A stretch of DNA of 64,000 bases, taken from Streptomyces puniciscabiei. Its GTDB lineage: Bacteria; Actinomycetota; Actinomycetes; Streptomycetales; Streptomycetaceae. The stretch spans positions 5,932,001 to 5,996,000 of the forward strand of contig NZ_VFNX01000001.1 of the NCBI RefSeq assembly GCF_006715785.1, read 5' to 3'. Numbering within the stretch: the stretch's first letter is position 1; the number at the start of each line of letters is the position of its first letter. Below the pieces are notes generated by a model, which ran no database searches, was not told the DNA's origin, and saw only the letters and a program-made list of their open reading frames with translations. Shown here piece by piece: positions 39,179 to 49,619 of this stretch. The translations under genes and the position numbers were made by a program.

Positions 39179-40867
39179 ATGACTGAGTATGGCCGGGGCC
39201 CGGGCTCCGAACCGTGGCATCCGCAGGACCCGTTGTACGGGGACGGCGGATGGGAAGGGCAGCAGGCCCACATGGGCCAGCAGCCTGCCTACGGCGGCCA
39301 GCCGCAGCAGCAGTACCCGCAGCAGCCGCAGTACGGCGACTGGAACCAGCAGCAGCACAACCAGCAGCAGCACAACGGATACGGCCAGGACCAGTACCCG
39401 TACTACGACGAACAGGGTCACCAGCAGTACGCCGGCCACCCCCAGCAGCAGTACCCGCAGCAGGGCGGCTGGGAGGCGGCCGGTCCCCACGGCCAGATGC
39501 CCTACCCCGCCGACCCCGGCGACCCGTACGGCCATCAGCCCGTCGGCTACGGCGGGGAGCAGCCCGACTTCTACGGCACCGAGGACGCCTACCCGCCGCC
39601 GGTGCCGCCCGGCCGCAGGCACTCCGAGCCGGAAGCGCACCCCGAGCCCGAGGCCGTCCCCGAGGAGGAGCACCCCTTCTTCACGGGAGGCGGCGACGAT
39701 GACGACGACGAGGAGCACGAGCTCCAGAGCCGCCGTGACCGGCGCGGCGGCAGCAAGAAGCCCACGAAGAAGGGCAAGAAACAGCGCAACGGCTGCGCCT
39801 GCATGGTCGTCGTCCTGGTCCTCGGCGGCGGCATCGGCACGGTCGGCTACTTCGGCTACCGGTTCTACCAAAATCGTTTCGCCCCGGCGCCCGACTACAC
39901 GGGCGACGGCACCAACCAGACGGTGACGGTCGAGATCCCCAAGGGCGCGGGCGGCTGGGACATCGGCAACCGTCTCAAGCAGGCCGGGGTCGTCAAGAGC
40001 GCCGAGGCCTTCGTGCACGCGCAGGGCTCGGTCCCCGGCGGTGGCAGCATCCAGGCCGGCGTGTATCTCCTCAAGAAGGAGATGTCCGCCGCCAGCGCCG
40101 TGAAAATGATGCTGGACCCGAAGAGCCAGAACATCGTCATGGTCACTCCGGGCGAGCGCAACGCGGGCGTCTACCAGGCGATCGACAAGAAACTCGAACT
40201 TACCTCCGGCACCACCGAGAAGGTCGCCAAGAAGGAGTTCAAGAGCCTCGGTCTGCCGGCCTGGGCGCAGAACACCGCGAACAGCAACGAGATCAAGGAC
40301 CCGCTGGAGGGGTTCCTCTACCCGGGCAACTATCCGGCCGCCAAGGGCATGAAGCCGGACGCGATCCTGAAGCAGATGGTCGCCGAGGCCGCGTCCAAGT
40401 ACGACGCCTACGGCCTCACCTCGAAGGCGCAGGCCCTGGGCCTGAAGAACCCGTTCGAACTCGTCACCGTCGCGAGCCTGGTGCAGGCGGAGGGCAAGAC
40501 TCACGACGACTTCCGCAAGATGGCCGAAGTGGTCTACAACCGGCTCAAGCCCACCAATACCGAGACGAACCAGTTCCTGCAGTTCGACTCGACCTACAAC
40601 TACGCCAAGGGCACCAGCCACATCCATATCTCCCTCAAGGAGATCAACAGCGACCCCAGCCCGTACAACACGTACACCCACAAGGGGCTCCCGCCCGGTC
40701 CGATCGGCAACCCCGGCGAGGACGCGATCACGGCGGCCCTGAACCCGACACACGACGGCTGGATCTATTTCGTGGCGACCGACGGAGTGAACAACACCGA
40801 ATTCGCCAAGAACCTCGCCGAATTCAAGCGACTCAAGGAAAAGTTCGATGCCAGCTCGGGCAACTGA
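39179..40867 (+). CDS. mltG: Endolytic murein transglycosylase MltG (YceG-like)
   Basis: 562 residues from ATG 39179. A cytoplasmic N-terminus of about 200 residues is rich in Gln, Tyr, Pro and Gly (repeats of QQYPQQ and HNQQQHN), then acidic and basic stretches, one TM helix at about 206-229, and the extracellular YceG domain. The catalytic Glu lies in ASLVQAEGK, with FDSTYNYA and HKGLPPGPIGNPG also conserved. MltG cuts new glycan strands and is thought to end their extension. The long low-complexity cytoplasmic part is absent from E. coli MltG. It overlaps aroE by 20 bp. Confidence 0.94.
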   Translation: MTEYGRGPGSEPWHPQDPLYGDGGWEGQQAHMGQQPAYGGQPQQQYPQQPQYGDWNQQQHNQQQHNGYGQDQYPYYDEQGHQQYAGHPQQQYPQQGGWEAAGPHGQMPYPADPGDPYGHQPVGYGGEQPDFYGTEDAYPPPVPPGRRHSEPEAHPEPEAVPEEEHPFFTGGGDDDDDEEHELQSRRDRRGGSKKPTKKGKKQRNGCACMVVVLVLGGGIGTVGYFGYRFYQNRFAPAPDYTGDGTNQTVTVEIPKGAGGWDIGNRLKQAGVVKSAEAFVHAQGSVPGGGSIQAGVYLLKKEMSAASAVKMMLDPKSQNIVMVTPGERNAGVYQAIDKKLELTSGTTEKVAKKEFKSLGLPAWAQNTANSNEIKDPLEGFLYPGNYPAAKGMKPDAILKQMVAEAASKYDAYGLTSKAQALGLKNPFELVTVASLVQAEGKTHDDFRKMAEVVYNRLKPTNTETNQFLQFDSTYNYAKGTSHIHISLKEINSDPSPYNTYTHKGLPPGPIGNPGEDAITAALNPTHDGWIYFVATDGVNNTEFAKNLAEFKRLKEKFDASSGN

Positions 40868-41687
40868 CGCCCGCCGGGCCGCCGTGCTCGGTAAGCCCAT
40901 CGCCCACTCCCTCTCCCCGGTGCTGCACCGGGCCGCGTACGACGAGCTCGGGCTCACCGGGTGGTCGTACGAGCGCTTCGAGGTGGACGAGGCCGGGCTG
41001 CCCGGCTTCCTCGAGAAGCTGGGGCCGGAGTGGGCGGGGCTGTCGCTGACCATGCCGCTGAAGCGGGCGGTGATCCCGCTGCTGGACGAGATCAGCGAGA
41101 CGGCAGCCTCGGTCGACGCCGTGAACACGGTCGTCCTCACCGAGGACGGGCGAAGGCTCGGCGACAACACCGACATCCCGGGCATGGTGGCCGCGCTGCG
41201 CGAGCACGGCATCGAGCAGGTCGAATCGGCCGCGATCCTGGGCGCCGGTGCCACCGCCTCCTCCGCGCTCGCCGCGCTCTCCCGTGTCTGCACCGGCGAG
41301 GTCGTCGCCTACGTCCGCAGCGAGGCCCGCGCCGCCGAGATGCGGCAGTGGGGCGAGCGGCTCGACGTGGAGGTGCGGACGGCGGACTGGGCGGACGCCG
41401 AGCAGGCCCTGCGCTCCCCGCTGGTGATCGCCACCACGCCCGCCGGCACCACCGACGCCCTCGCCACCGCCGTACCCGAGCGCCCCGCCACCCTCTTCGA
41501 CGTGCTCTACGATCCCTGGCCCACCGAGCTGGCGGCCCGCTGGTCCATGTTCGGCGGCGCCGTGGTCAGCGGCCTCGACCTGCTGGTCCACCAGGCCGTC
41601 CTGCAGGTCGAGCAGATGACCGGCCGCTCCCCTGCGCCCCTGGAGGCCATGCGCCGCGCCGGTGAGAAGGCGCTCGCCGCGAACTGA
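40848..41687 (+). CDS. aroE: Shikimate dehydrogenase
   Basis: 279 residues from ATG 40848, which lies inside the mltG 3' end with AAGGAAAAG upstream. Reduces 3-dehydroshikimate to shikimate with NADPH. Substrate-binding residues are in GKPIAHSLSPVLH, the catalytic Lys in MPLKRA and Asp in NTDIPG; the nucleotide loop is GAGATASS. It starts a chorismate gene group (aroE, aroC, aroK, aroB). Confidence 0.94.
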   Translation: MPARATDARRAAVLGKPIAHSLSPVLHRAAYDELGLTGWSYERFEVDEAGLPGFLEKLGPEWAGLSLTMPLKRAVIPLLDEISETAASVDAVNTVVLTEDGRRLGDNTDIPGMVAALREHGIEQVESAAILGAGATASSALAALSRVCTGEVVAYVRSEARAAEMRQWGERLDVEVRTADWADAEQALRSPLVIATTPAGTTDALATAVPERPATLFDVLYDPWPTELAARWSMFGGAVVSGLDLLVHQAVLQVEQMTGRSPAPLEAMRRAGEKALAAN

Positions 41688-41851
41688 CCGTCCGGCGCGC
41701 GTCCGCCTGCTGGACCTGCGACCGGATTCCGGCCGCGGACGTGGGAGGATCGGAGGTGGCGGGCCGGGGTCGCGCACCCGGTCGCGCCGTCGCCGTACGC
41801 GAGGATGCGTGTACGCAGGGCAGTACCGGGCGCGAACACTGAGGAGCACCG

Positions 41852-43032
41852 TTGAGCAGGCTGCGTTGGCTGACCGCGGGGGAGTCCCACGGTCCCGCAC
41901 TTGTCGCGACGCTGGAGGGGCTTCCCGCCGGCGTGCCGATCACCACGGAGATGGTGGCGGACCACCTGGCGCGGCGGCGGCTCGGCTATGGCCGCGGTGC
42001 GCGGATGAAGTTCGAGCGTGACGAGGTCACCTTCCTGGGTGGTGTCCGGCACGGCCTCACCCTCGGCTCCCCGGTCGCGATCATGGTGGGCAACACCGAG
42101 TGGCCCAAGTGGGAGCAGGTCATGGCGGCCGACCCGGTCGACCCGGAGATCCTCGCGGGTCTGGCCCGCAACGCCCCGCTGACCCGGCCCCGGCCCGGCC
42201 ACGCCGACCTGGCGGGGATGCAGAAGTACGGCTTCGACGAGGCCCGCCCGATCCTGGAGCGCGCCTCCGCCCGCGAGACGGCGGCCCGGGTGGCGCTGGG
42301 CGCGGTGGCGCGGTCGTACCTGAAGGAGACCGCGGGCATCGAGATCGTCTCGCACGTGGTCGAGCTGTGCTCGGTGAAGGCTCCGCAGGGCGTGTACCCC
42401 ACGCCGGCCGATGTCGAGAAGCTGGACGCCGACCCGCTGCGCTGCCTGGACGCGGACGCCTCGAAGGCGATGGTCGCGGAGGTCGACCAGGCCCACAAGG
42501 ACGGCGACACGCTCGGCGGTGTGGTCGAGGTGCTGGCGTACGGCGTCCCGGTCGGCCTGGGCTCGCACGTGCACTGGGACCGCAAGCTGGACGCCCGGCT
42601 CGCCGGTGCCCTGATGGGCATCCAGGCGATCAAGGGCGTCGAGATCGGCGACGGCTTCGAGCTGGCCCGGGTGCCCGGCTCCAAGGCGCACGACGAGATC
42701 GTGGGCACGCCCGAGGGCATCAAGCGCGTCTCCGGCCGGGCCGGCGGCACCGAGGGCGGCCTGAGCACCGGCGAGCTGCTGCGGGTGCGGGCCGCGATGA
42801 AGCCGATCGCGACCGTGCCGAAGGCCCTGCGGACCGTCGACGTCACCACCGGCGAGGCCGCCCAGGCCCACCACCAGCGCTCCGACGTCTCCGCGGTGCC
42901 GGCCGCCGGCATCGTCGCCGAGGCGATGGTCGCGCTCGTCCTCGCGGACGCCGTCGCCGAGAAGTTCGGCGGTGACTCCGTGGCCGAGACCCGCCGCAAC
43001 GTGCAGTCGTACCTCGACAACCTGCGGATCCG

Positions 43033-43036
<4 letters not shown>
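41852..43036 (+). CDS. aroC: Chorismate synthase
   Basis: 394 residues from TTG 41852, with GAGGAG 5 bp upstream; the first residues [13 protein letters not shown] match the family start exactly. Converts EPSP to chorismate with reduced FMN. The signatures [23 protein letters not shown] and [11 protein letters not shown] are present. The 164-bp space before it holds no visible gene and may contain a promoter. The stop overlaps aroK by 4 bp. Confidence 0.96.
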
Positions 43037-44639
<1,603 letters not shown>

Positions 44640-44755
44640 GTCCCACGCTGTTCCGTCCGCCCGGTTCCAGATCTCGACTTCCTTTGCGGAATGGGCACTT
44701 CCGGCCGCCCCCGGCCGTTTCACCACACGACGGCGGGGGACGGTACCGTTCGGTA

Positions 44756-44779
44756 GGCAGCGGGGTTCGCCCCGCTGCC
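44756..44779 (+). repeat. UUCG-tetraloop hairpin in the 5' region of the P-loop gene
   Basis: A perfect 10-bp stem (44756-44765 with 44770-44779) capped by TTCG, a very stable RNA tetraloop. It lies 36 bp before the ATG at 44816 and may stabilise the message or terminate aroB transcripts. Confidence 0.5.
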
Positions 44780-44815
44780 GGCGCGAACTGCTTGTACGAG
44801 ACGGAGTGGCAACGG

Positions 44816-45703
44816 ATGCAGCACGCAGTGGGGTCTCCGCTGCCGCCGCCCCACCAGCCGGGGCAGGTGCCGCACGCCGGCTGGGCGTCGGCCGCACACC
44901 ACCCGGGCCCGCCCCCGGGAGCCTCCCAGGGGCCCGCCCCCGTGCCCCCGCCGCCGGGCTTTCCGGTCCACACCGGCGCTGTCCCGCCGACACCCCCGCA
45001 GCCCCCGGCGCCCCAGCCCCCGGCCGCACAGCCCCCCGCCGTCCCTCCGGCCCCCGACACCACCGGTCACGTCCCGCTGCCGCCCGGCGGCCCCGTCGGC
45101 GTGCCCAGCGTTCCCCCGGCTCCCGCCGCGGCCCCCGACCCGGCGACCACCACGCTGGCCGTGCTGCTGATCGGCCCGGCCGGCGCCGGCAAGACCAGCG
45201 TCGCCAAGTTCTGGGCGGACCACCGCCGCGTGCCCACCGCGCACATCAGCCTGGACGACGTCCGCGAATGGGTCCGCTCGGGCTTCGCCGACCCCCAGTC
45301 CGGCTGGAACGACAACTCCGAGGCCCAGTACCGCCTGGCACGCCGCACCTGCGGCTTCGCCGCACGCAACTTCCTCGCCAACGGCATCTCCTGCATCCTG
45401 GACGACGCGGTCTTCCCGGACCGCCCGGTCGTCGGGCTCGGCGGTTGGAAACGCCACGTGGGCCCCGGCCTGCTGCCCGTCGTCCTCCTCCCCGGCCTGG
45501 ACATCGTCCTGGAACGCAACGCCGAACGCACCGGCAACCGCCGCCTCACCGACGAGGAGGTGGCCCGCATCCACGGCCGCATGGCGGGCTGGTACGGCTC
45601 GGGCCTGCCGATCATCGACAACTCGCAGCTGGACGTCCCGGGCACGGCCCGTGTTCTGGACGAGGTCCTGGCCAGGGCGATTGCAAGCCCACCGAGCTGG
45701 TAG
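44816..45703 (+). CDS. Proline-rich P-loop kinase-like protein
   Basis: 295 residues from ATG 44816 with ACGGAG upstream. The first 110 residues are low-complexity and contain 41 prolines. The rest is a P-loop domain with Walker A GPAGAGKTS (120-128), a conserved SLDDVREWVRSG segment, and LLPGLDIVLERNAERTGNRR, which resembles small-molecule or zeta-toxin-like kinases (AAA_33). The substrate is unknown. No antitoxin-like gene is adjacent, which argues against a toxin role. It follows aroB in streptomycetes. Confidence 0.8.
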   Translation: MQHAVGSPLPPPHQPGQVPHAGWASAAHHPGPPPGASQGPAPVPPPPGFPVHTGAVPPTPPQPPAPQPPAAQPPAVPPAPDTTGHVPLPPGGPVGVPSVPPAPAAAPDPATTTLAVLLIGPAGAGKTSVAKFWADHRRVPTAHISLDDVREWVRSGFADPQSGWNDNSEAQYRLARRTCGFAARNFLANGISCILDDAVFPDRPVVGLGGWKRHVGPGLLPVVLLPGLDIVLERNAERTGNRRLTDEEVARIHGRMAGWYGSGLPIIDNSQLDVPGTARVLDEVLARAIASPPSW

Positions 45704-45727
45704 GCAGGGGGGCGACCGGTCCAACTC

Positions 45728-45795
45728 AGGGGCGCGGGGCTGTGTCGATGTGCGGCTCCGCCGCGCGGGCGCGACCGGCCACCCACGGACCCGCA
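45728..45795 (+). repeat. Dispersed intergenic repeat, copy 2 (plus)
   Basis: AGGGGCGCGGGGCTGTGTCG and TGCGGCTCCGCCGCG, then GCGCGACCGGCC, match the minus-strand copy at 32772-32707. This copy lies in the 178-bp gap after the P-loop gene and touches no coding sequence. Confidence 0.65.
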
Positions 45796-45869
45796 TCCGG
45801 CGATCACGGACACCGCCCCGCACAACCCCACTCGGACCCGCTCAACCAGCGCAAGTCGGTCAAAACTCC

Positions 45870-45882
45870 TACGCTCATCTCA
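45870..45882 (+). promoter_or_regulatory. -10 element for a probable leaderless M24 gene
   Basis: TACGCT (45870-45875) lies 6 nt before ATG 45882. No ribosome-binding site is present. Confidence 0.5.
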
Positions 45883-46988
45883 TGTCAGAGGTGTACGCGA
45901 ACCGCCGATCCCGGCTGAGGGACCACTTCACCGCGGCCGGCTCCGCGGCAGCGCTCGTCACCCGCCCGGCCAATGTGCGCTACCTCGCCGCCGTGGCCCC
46001 GCAGGGGTCCGTCCTGCTGCTGGGCAAACGCGAGGACGTGCTGGTCTGCGCGGCTTCCCCGGACGACCGGCCGACAGAGGGGCGTCCCGACGAGGCACTG
46101 GCGCTCCACGTCCTTCCCGAGCCCGGAGGCGACCCCGCCGTGGCGGCCGCCGGTCTCGCCGGGAGCCAGGGTGCCGACTCCCTCGCGGTCGAGGAGCACC
46201 ACCTCACCGTGGCCCGCCACAGAGCCCTCGCCTCGATGGTCCCCAAGCTGCGGCTTGCCGACCTCGGCGCAGCCGTGGAGCAGCTCAGGGTGGTCAAGGA
46301 CGAGGAGGAGATCTCCTGCCTGCGCATCGGCGCCGAGATCGCCGACCAGGCCCTCGGCGAGCTGCTGGAGTCCATCCTGGTCGGCCGCACCGAACGGCAC
46401 CTCGCCCTGGAACTGGAGCGCCGGCTGGTCGACCACGGCGCCGACGGGCCGGCCTTCCCGACCTCGGTGGCCACCGGGCCGAACTCCGGCCGTCGCGGGC
46501 ACCGCCCCACCGACCGGCGGGTGGAGGAGGGCGACTTCCTCTCCGTGTGCCTCGGGGCGACCTATCGCGGCTACCGCTGTGAGATCGGCCGTACCTTCGT
46601 GATCGGCACCTCGCCCGCCGAGTGGCAGATCGAGCTGTACGACCTCGTCTTCGCCGCCCAGCGCGCCGGACGCGAGTGCCTGGCACCGGGCGCCGTCTAC
46701 GGCGACGTGGATCGTGCGGCACGCCAGGTACTGGACTCCGCCGGCTATGCGGAGGCCCTGCCTCCGTTGACCGGACACGGTGTCGGACTCGAAATCGACG
46801 AGGACCCGCAGTTGGCGCCCTCGGCCATGGGTAAACTGGACGCTTGCGTGCCGGTCACCGTCGAACCGGGGGTCCACCTCCCGGGCCGGGGCGGTGTCCG
46901 GATCGATGACACGCTCGTCGTACGCCCCGAGGCGGACGGCGGACCCGAGCTACTCACCATCACGACCAAGGAGCTGCTCGCGCTGTAG
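45882..46988 (+). CDS. M24 (aminopeptidase P-like) family protein with altered metal site
   Basis: 368 residues. An N-terminal creatinase-type domain (about 1-130) and a C-terminal pita-bread domain place it with Xaa-Pro peptidases, the family often encoded just upstream of efp. The five expected metal ligands are Asp, Asp, His, Glu, Glu. Here the matching positions are C223 (VCLGA), E234 (CEIGRT), H299 (GHGVGL), E328 (VEPG) and D342 (GVRIDD), so three are changed; the second active-site His is replaced by D306. It may be an inactive homologue with a binding role, or use another chemistry. It is 44 bp from efp. Confidence 0.85.
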   Translation: MSEVYANRRSRLRDHFTAAGSAAALVTRPANVRYLAAVAPQGSVLLLGKREDVLVCAASPDDRPTEGRPDEALALHVLPEPGGDPAVAAAGLAGSQGADSLAVEEHHLTVARHRALASMVPKLRLADLGAAVEQLRVVKDEEEISCLRIGAEIADQALGELLESILVGRTERHLALELERRLVDHGADGPAFPTSVATGPNSGRRGHRPTDRRVEEGDFLSVCLGATYRGYRCEIGRTFVIGTSPAEWQIELYDLVFAAQRAGRECLAPGAVYGDVDRAARQVLDSAGYAEALPPLTGHGVGLEIDEDPQLAPSAMGKLDACVPVTVEPGVHLPGRGGVRIDDTLVVRPEADGGPELLTITTKELLAL

Positions 46989-47032
46989 CGCGTGACCCGG
47001 GGTCGTACGTCAGTCCAGGAGATTCCGCAACC

Positions 47033-47599
47033 GTGGCTTCCACGAACGACCTCAAGAACGGCATGGTGCTCAAGCTCGAAGGCGGCCAGCTCTGGTCCGT
47101 CGTCGAGTTCCAGCACGTCAAGCCCGGCAAGGGCCCGGCCTTCGTGCGCACCAAGCTGAAGAACGTGCTGTCCGGCAAGGTGGTCGACAAGACCTTCAAC
47201 GCCGGCGTCAAGGTCGAGACCGCCACTGTCGACAAGCGCGACATGCAGTTCTCGTACATGGACGGCGAGTACTTCGTCTTCATGGACATGGAGACCTACG
47301 ACCAGCTGCACATCGACCGGAAGGCCGTCGGCGACGCCGCGAACTTCCTGGTCGAGGGCTTCACCGCCACCGTCGCGCAGCACGAGGGCGAGGTCCTCTT
47401 CGTCGAGCTGCCCGCCGCGGTCGAGCTGACCATCGCCGAGACCGAGCCGGGCGTCCAGGGCGACCGCTCCACCGGTGGCACCAAGCCCGCCACCCTGGAG
47501 ACCGGCCACCAGATCCAGGTCCCGCTCTTCATCACCACCGGTGAGAAGATCAAGGTCGACACCCGCACCAGCGACTACCTCGGCCGGGTGAACAGCTAA
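47033..47599 (+). CDS. efp: Elongation factor P
   Basis: 188 residues from GTG 47033. Three beta-barrel domains; the tip loop that reaches the peptidyl-transferase centre reads PGKGPA with K33. EF-P rescues ribosomes stalled at consecutive prolines, relevant to proline-rich proteins such as the neighbouring P-loop protein. No modification enzymes are encoded nearby. The gene is 3 bp from nusB. Confidence 0.96.
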   Translation: MASTNDLKNGMVLKLEGGQLWSVVEFQHVKPGKGPAFVRTKLKNVLSGKVVDKTFNAGVKVETATVDKRDMQFSYMDGEYFVFMDMETYDQLHIDRKAVGDAANFLVEGFTATVAQHEGEVLFVELPAAVELTIAETEPGVQGDRSTGGTKPATLETGHQIQVPLFITTGEKIKVDTRTSDYLGRVNS

Positions 47600-47601
47600 C
47601 C

Positions 47602-48036
47602 GTGGCTGCCCGCAACACGGCCCGCAAGCGCGCCTTCCAGATCCTCTTCGAGGGCGACCAGCGCGGCGCCGACGTCCTGACGGTCCTCGCGGACTGGATC
47701 CGGCTGTCCCGGTCCGACACCCGCCAGCCGCCGGTCAGCGAGTACACGATGCAGCTGGTCGAGGGCTATGCCGAGCACGCGAGGCGGATCGACGAGCTGA
47801 TCGCCCAGTACGCGGTCGGCTGGACGCTCGACCGGATGCCGGTCGTGGACCGCAACATCCTGCGGCTGGGCGCGTACGAGCTGATCTGGGTCGACGAGAC
47901 TCCGGACGCCGTCGTCCTGGACGAGATGGTGCAGCTGGCGAAGGAGTTCTCCACGGACGAGTCGCCCTCGTTCGTCAACGGCCTCCTGGGCCGTCTGAAG
48001 GAGCTCAAGCCGTCCCTGCGCCGGGACGAGGCGTAG
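47602..48036 (+). CDS. nusB: Transcription antitermination factor NusB
   Basis: 144 residues from GTG 47602. An all-helical RNA-binding protein that with NusE/S10 binds boxA in rRNA leaders. Family marks are the arginine-rich start RNTARKRAFQILFE, the central LDRMPVVDRNILRLGAYEL and SFVNGLLGRL. Coupled closely to efp, as in many bacteria, and followed by a strong terminator. Confidence 0.95.
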   Translation: MAARNTARKRAFQILFEGDQRGADVLTVLADWIRLSRSDTRQPPVSEYTMQLVEGYAEHARRIDELIAQYAVGWTLDRMPVVDRNILRLGAYELIWVDETPDAVVLDEMVQLAKEFSTDESPSFVNGLLGRLKELKPSLRRDEA

Positions 48037-48054
48037 CACCGCCCGGCACGCTAT

Positions 48055-48098
48055 CGCCGGAGGGCCCGCAGCATGCCTGTGCTGCGGGCCCTCCGGCG
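48055..48098 (+). terminator. Terminator after nusB
   Basis: A perfect 19-bp stem (48055-48073 with 48080-48098) and a 6-nt loop, followed by TTCTTCC. Confidence 0.85.
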
Positions 48099-48119
48099 TT
48101 CTTCCAGCGCGCGTGAAAA

Positions 48120-48165
48120 GCCGCCGGGGTGGCCGGAACCGCAAAGTTCCGGCCACCCCGGCGGC
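48120..48165 (-). terminator. Terminator after bldD
   Basis: A perfect 20-bp stem (48120-48139 with 48146-48165) with a 6-nt loop. Read on the minus strand it is followed by TTTTCACG, so it best fits bldD, whose stop is 28 bp away. Confidence 0.85.
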
Positions 48166-48192
48166 ACGTTTCTGCTGAGGCGGTCGAAGCGG

Positions 48193-48696
48193 CTACGCGT
48201 CCTCGTGCGTGGCCACCGCGCGGCGGGCGTCCGCGTCCAGGACACCCCAGCTGATCAGCTGCTCGGTGAGGACCGAGGGGGACTGGTCGTAGATGACGGC
48301 GAGTGTGCGCAGGTCGTCCTGGCGGATGGAGAGCACCTTGCCGTTGTAGTCACCGCGCTGGGACTGGATCGTGGCCGCGTAGCGCTGCAGCGGGCCCGCC
48401 TTCTCGGCGGGCACCGTGGCCAGCCGCTCCAGGTCCAGGACCAGCTTCGGCGGCGGCTCGGCGGCGCCGCCCGGCGTGGTGCCCGGCAGCAGCTCCTGCA
48501 CCGGAACGCCATAGAAATCGGCCAGCTCGGCGAGCCGCTGTACGGTCACCGCACGGTCGCCGCGCTCGTAGGACCCCACCACCACGGCCTTCCAGCGACC
48601 CTGGGACTTCTCCTCGACACCGTGGAGGGAAAGGCCCTGCTGGGTGCGGATGGCCCGGAGCTTGGCCCCGAGCTGTTTGGCGTATTCGCTGGACAT
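48193..48696 (-). CDS. bldD: Developmental master regulator BldD
   Basis: 167 residues. N-terminal XRE-type helix-turn-helix (about 1-70, LRAIRTQQGLSLHGVEEKS) and a C-terminal domain with the c-di-GMP signature RxD-x8-RxxD at R114, D116, R125 and D128. These four residues are the known ligands of tetrameric c-di-GMP, which bridges two C-terminal domains and allows BldD to repress sporulation genes. Its minus-strand position between plus-strand nusB and pyrR is a local inversion of direction, with its own terminator. BldD is known to repress its own gene. Confidence 0.97.
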   Translation of the reverse strand: MSSEYAKQLGAKLRAIRTQQGLSLHGVEEKSQGRWKAVVVGSYERGDRAVTVQRLAELADFYGVPVQELLPGTTPGGAAEPPPKLVLDLERLATVPAEKAGPLQRYAATIQSQRGDYNGKVLSIRQDDLRTLAVIYDQSPSVLTEQLISWGVLDADARRAVATHEDA

Positions 48697-48752
48697 ATAG
48701 CTCCCCGGACACTGTGTCGACGCGGCCGGACTGGCTTCCCGCCGCGCGGCTG

Positions 48753-48772
48753 GTAACTCACTGTGAGGTTAC
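48753..48772 (-). promoter_or_regulatory. Candidate BldD autoregulatory operator
   Basis: About 60 bp upstream of bldD an imperfect palindrome has outer arms GTAAC (48753) and GTTAC (48768) around TCACTGTGA (48758-48766). The TCAC/GTGA halves resemble the half-sites known for BldD, but their order is inverted relative to the usual AGTGA-n-TCACC, so this is tentative. Confidence 0.35.
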
Positions 48773-48878
48773 GCAGCGTGACTCTCCTGCGTCAAGCCGA
48801 ATGGTCCACACCGACTCTTCCGTGGTAGTGGCAGCGCATTGGGCCAGGGGGGTGATCGGGGCCCTCTCCATGACCTGC

Positions 48879-48884
48879 TAGGGT
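48879..48884 (+). promoter_or_regulatory. -10 element of the pyrimidine operon
   Basis: TAGGGT would start transcription near 48891, giving a leader of about 59 nt that contains the PyrR site. Confidence 0.5.
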
Positions 48885-48907
48885 TGATGGCGCAAATCAG
48901 ACGTCCT

Positions 48908-48942
48908 TTAAGGTCCGTCCCGTGAGGCGGAGAAGGAGGTCC
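48908..48942 (+). promoter_or_regulatory. PyrR-binding RNA site overlapping the pyrR ribosome-binding site
   Basis: The leader contains CCCGTGAGGCGGAGAAGGAGG (within 48918-48939), close to the conserved PyrR-binding loop pattern GAGGC-n-AAGG. The AGGAGG part is also the ribosome-binding site of pyrR. In mycobacteria PyrR is reported to act on translation through such a site, and the same mode is inferred here because no terminator lies between promoter and gene. Confidence 0.55.
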
Positions 48943-48949
48943 TTTTCGT

Positions 48950-49528
48950 ATGGACAAGCAGGACTCGCACGCCACCCCGCATGCGTCCGATGCGCGGCCC
49001 GTTCTCGAGGGCCCCGACATCGCACGGGTGCTGACCCGTATCGCCCACGAGATCGTCGAGCGCGCCAAGGGCGCCGACGACGTGGTGCTCCTCGGCATTC
49101 CGACCCGGGGCGTCTTCCTCGCCCAGCGGCTCGCCGCCAAGCTGGAGGAGATCACCGACCGCAAGATCCCGGTCGGCTCCCTCGACATCACCATGTACCG
49201 CGACGACCTGCGCATGCACCCGCCGCGTGCGCTGGCCCGCACCGAGATCCCCGGTGACGGCATCGACGGCAAGCTGGTCGTCCTCGTCGACGACGTGCTC
49301 TTCTCCGGCCGCACCATCCGCGCCGCCCTCGACGCCCTGAACGACATCGGGCGCCCCCGTGCGGTCCAGCTCGCGGTCCTGGTCGACCGCGGCCACCGCG
49401 AACTGCCCATCCGCGCCGACTACGTCGGCAAGAACCTCCCCACGTCGCTGCGGGAGACGGTCAAGGTCCAGCTCGCCGAGGAGGACGGTCGCGACACCGT
49501 GCTGCTCGGCGTGAAGGCCGGCCAGTAG
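48950..49528 (+). CDS. pyrR: Bifunctional pyr operon regulator / uracil phosphoribosyltransferase
   Basis: 192 residues with AGGAGGT upstream of ATG 48950. PRPP-binding motif [19 protein letters not shown], the conserved [14 protein letters not shown] and the basic RNA-binding face ([16 protein letters not shown]) identify PyrR. It binds pyr mRNA when UMP or UTP is high and may also convert uracil to UMP. First gene of the pyrimidine cluster; a candidate RNA target lies in its own leader. Confidence 0.95.
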   Translation: MDKQDSHATPHASDARPVLEGPDIARVLTRIAHEIVERAKGADDVVLLGIPTRGVFLAQRLAAKLEEITDRKIPVGSLDITMYRDDLRMHPPRALARTEIPGDGIDGKLVVLVDDVLFSGRTIRAALDALNDIGRPRAVQLAVLVDRGHRELPIRADYVGKNLPTSLRETVKVQLAEEDGRDTVLLGVKAGQ

Positions 49529-49619
49529 CAACTCGGGCGCCGGGCTGCTCAGGCATGCCCGCACGCGCGCCGGTTCGCCCCGAATCTCCCTGAATGAACT
49601 GCCTTACGGAGCCTGACAG

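Noticed and set aside
48193..48696. bldD on the opposite strand to its neighbours as a sign of horizontal transfer
   Set aside because: Composition matches the surroundings and nusB-bldD-pyrR is the normal order in Streptomyces.
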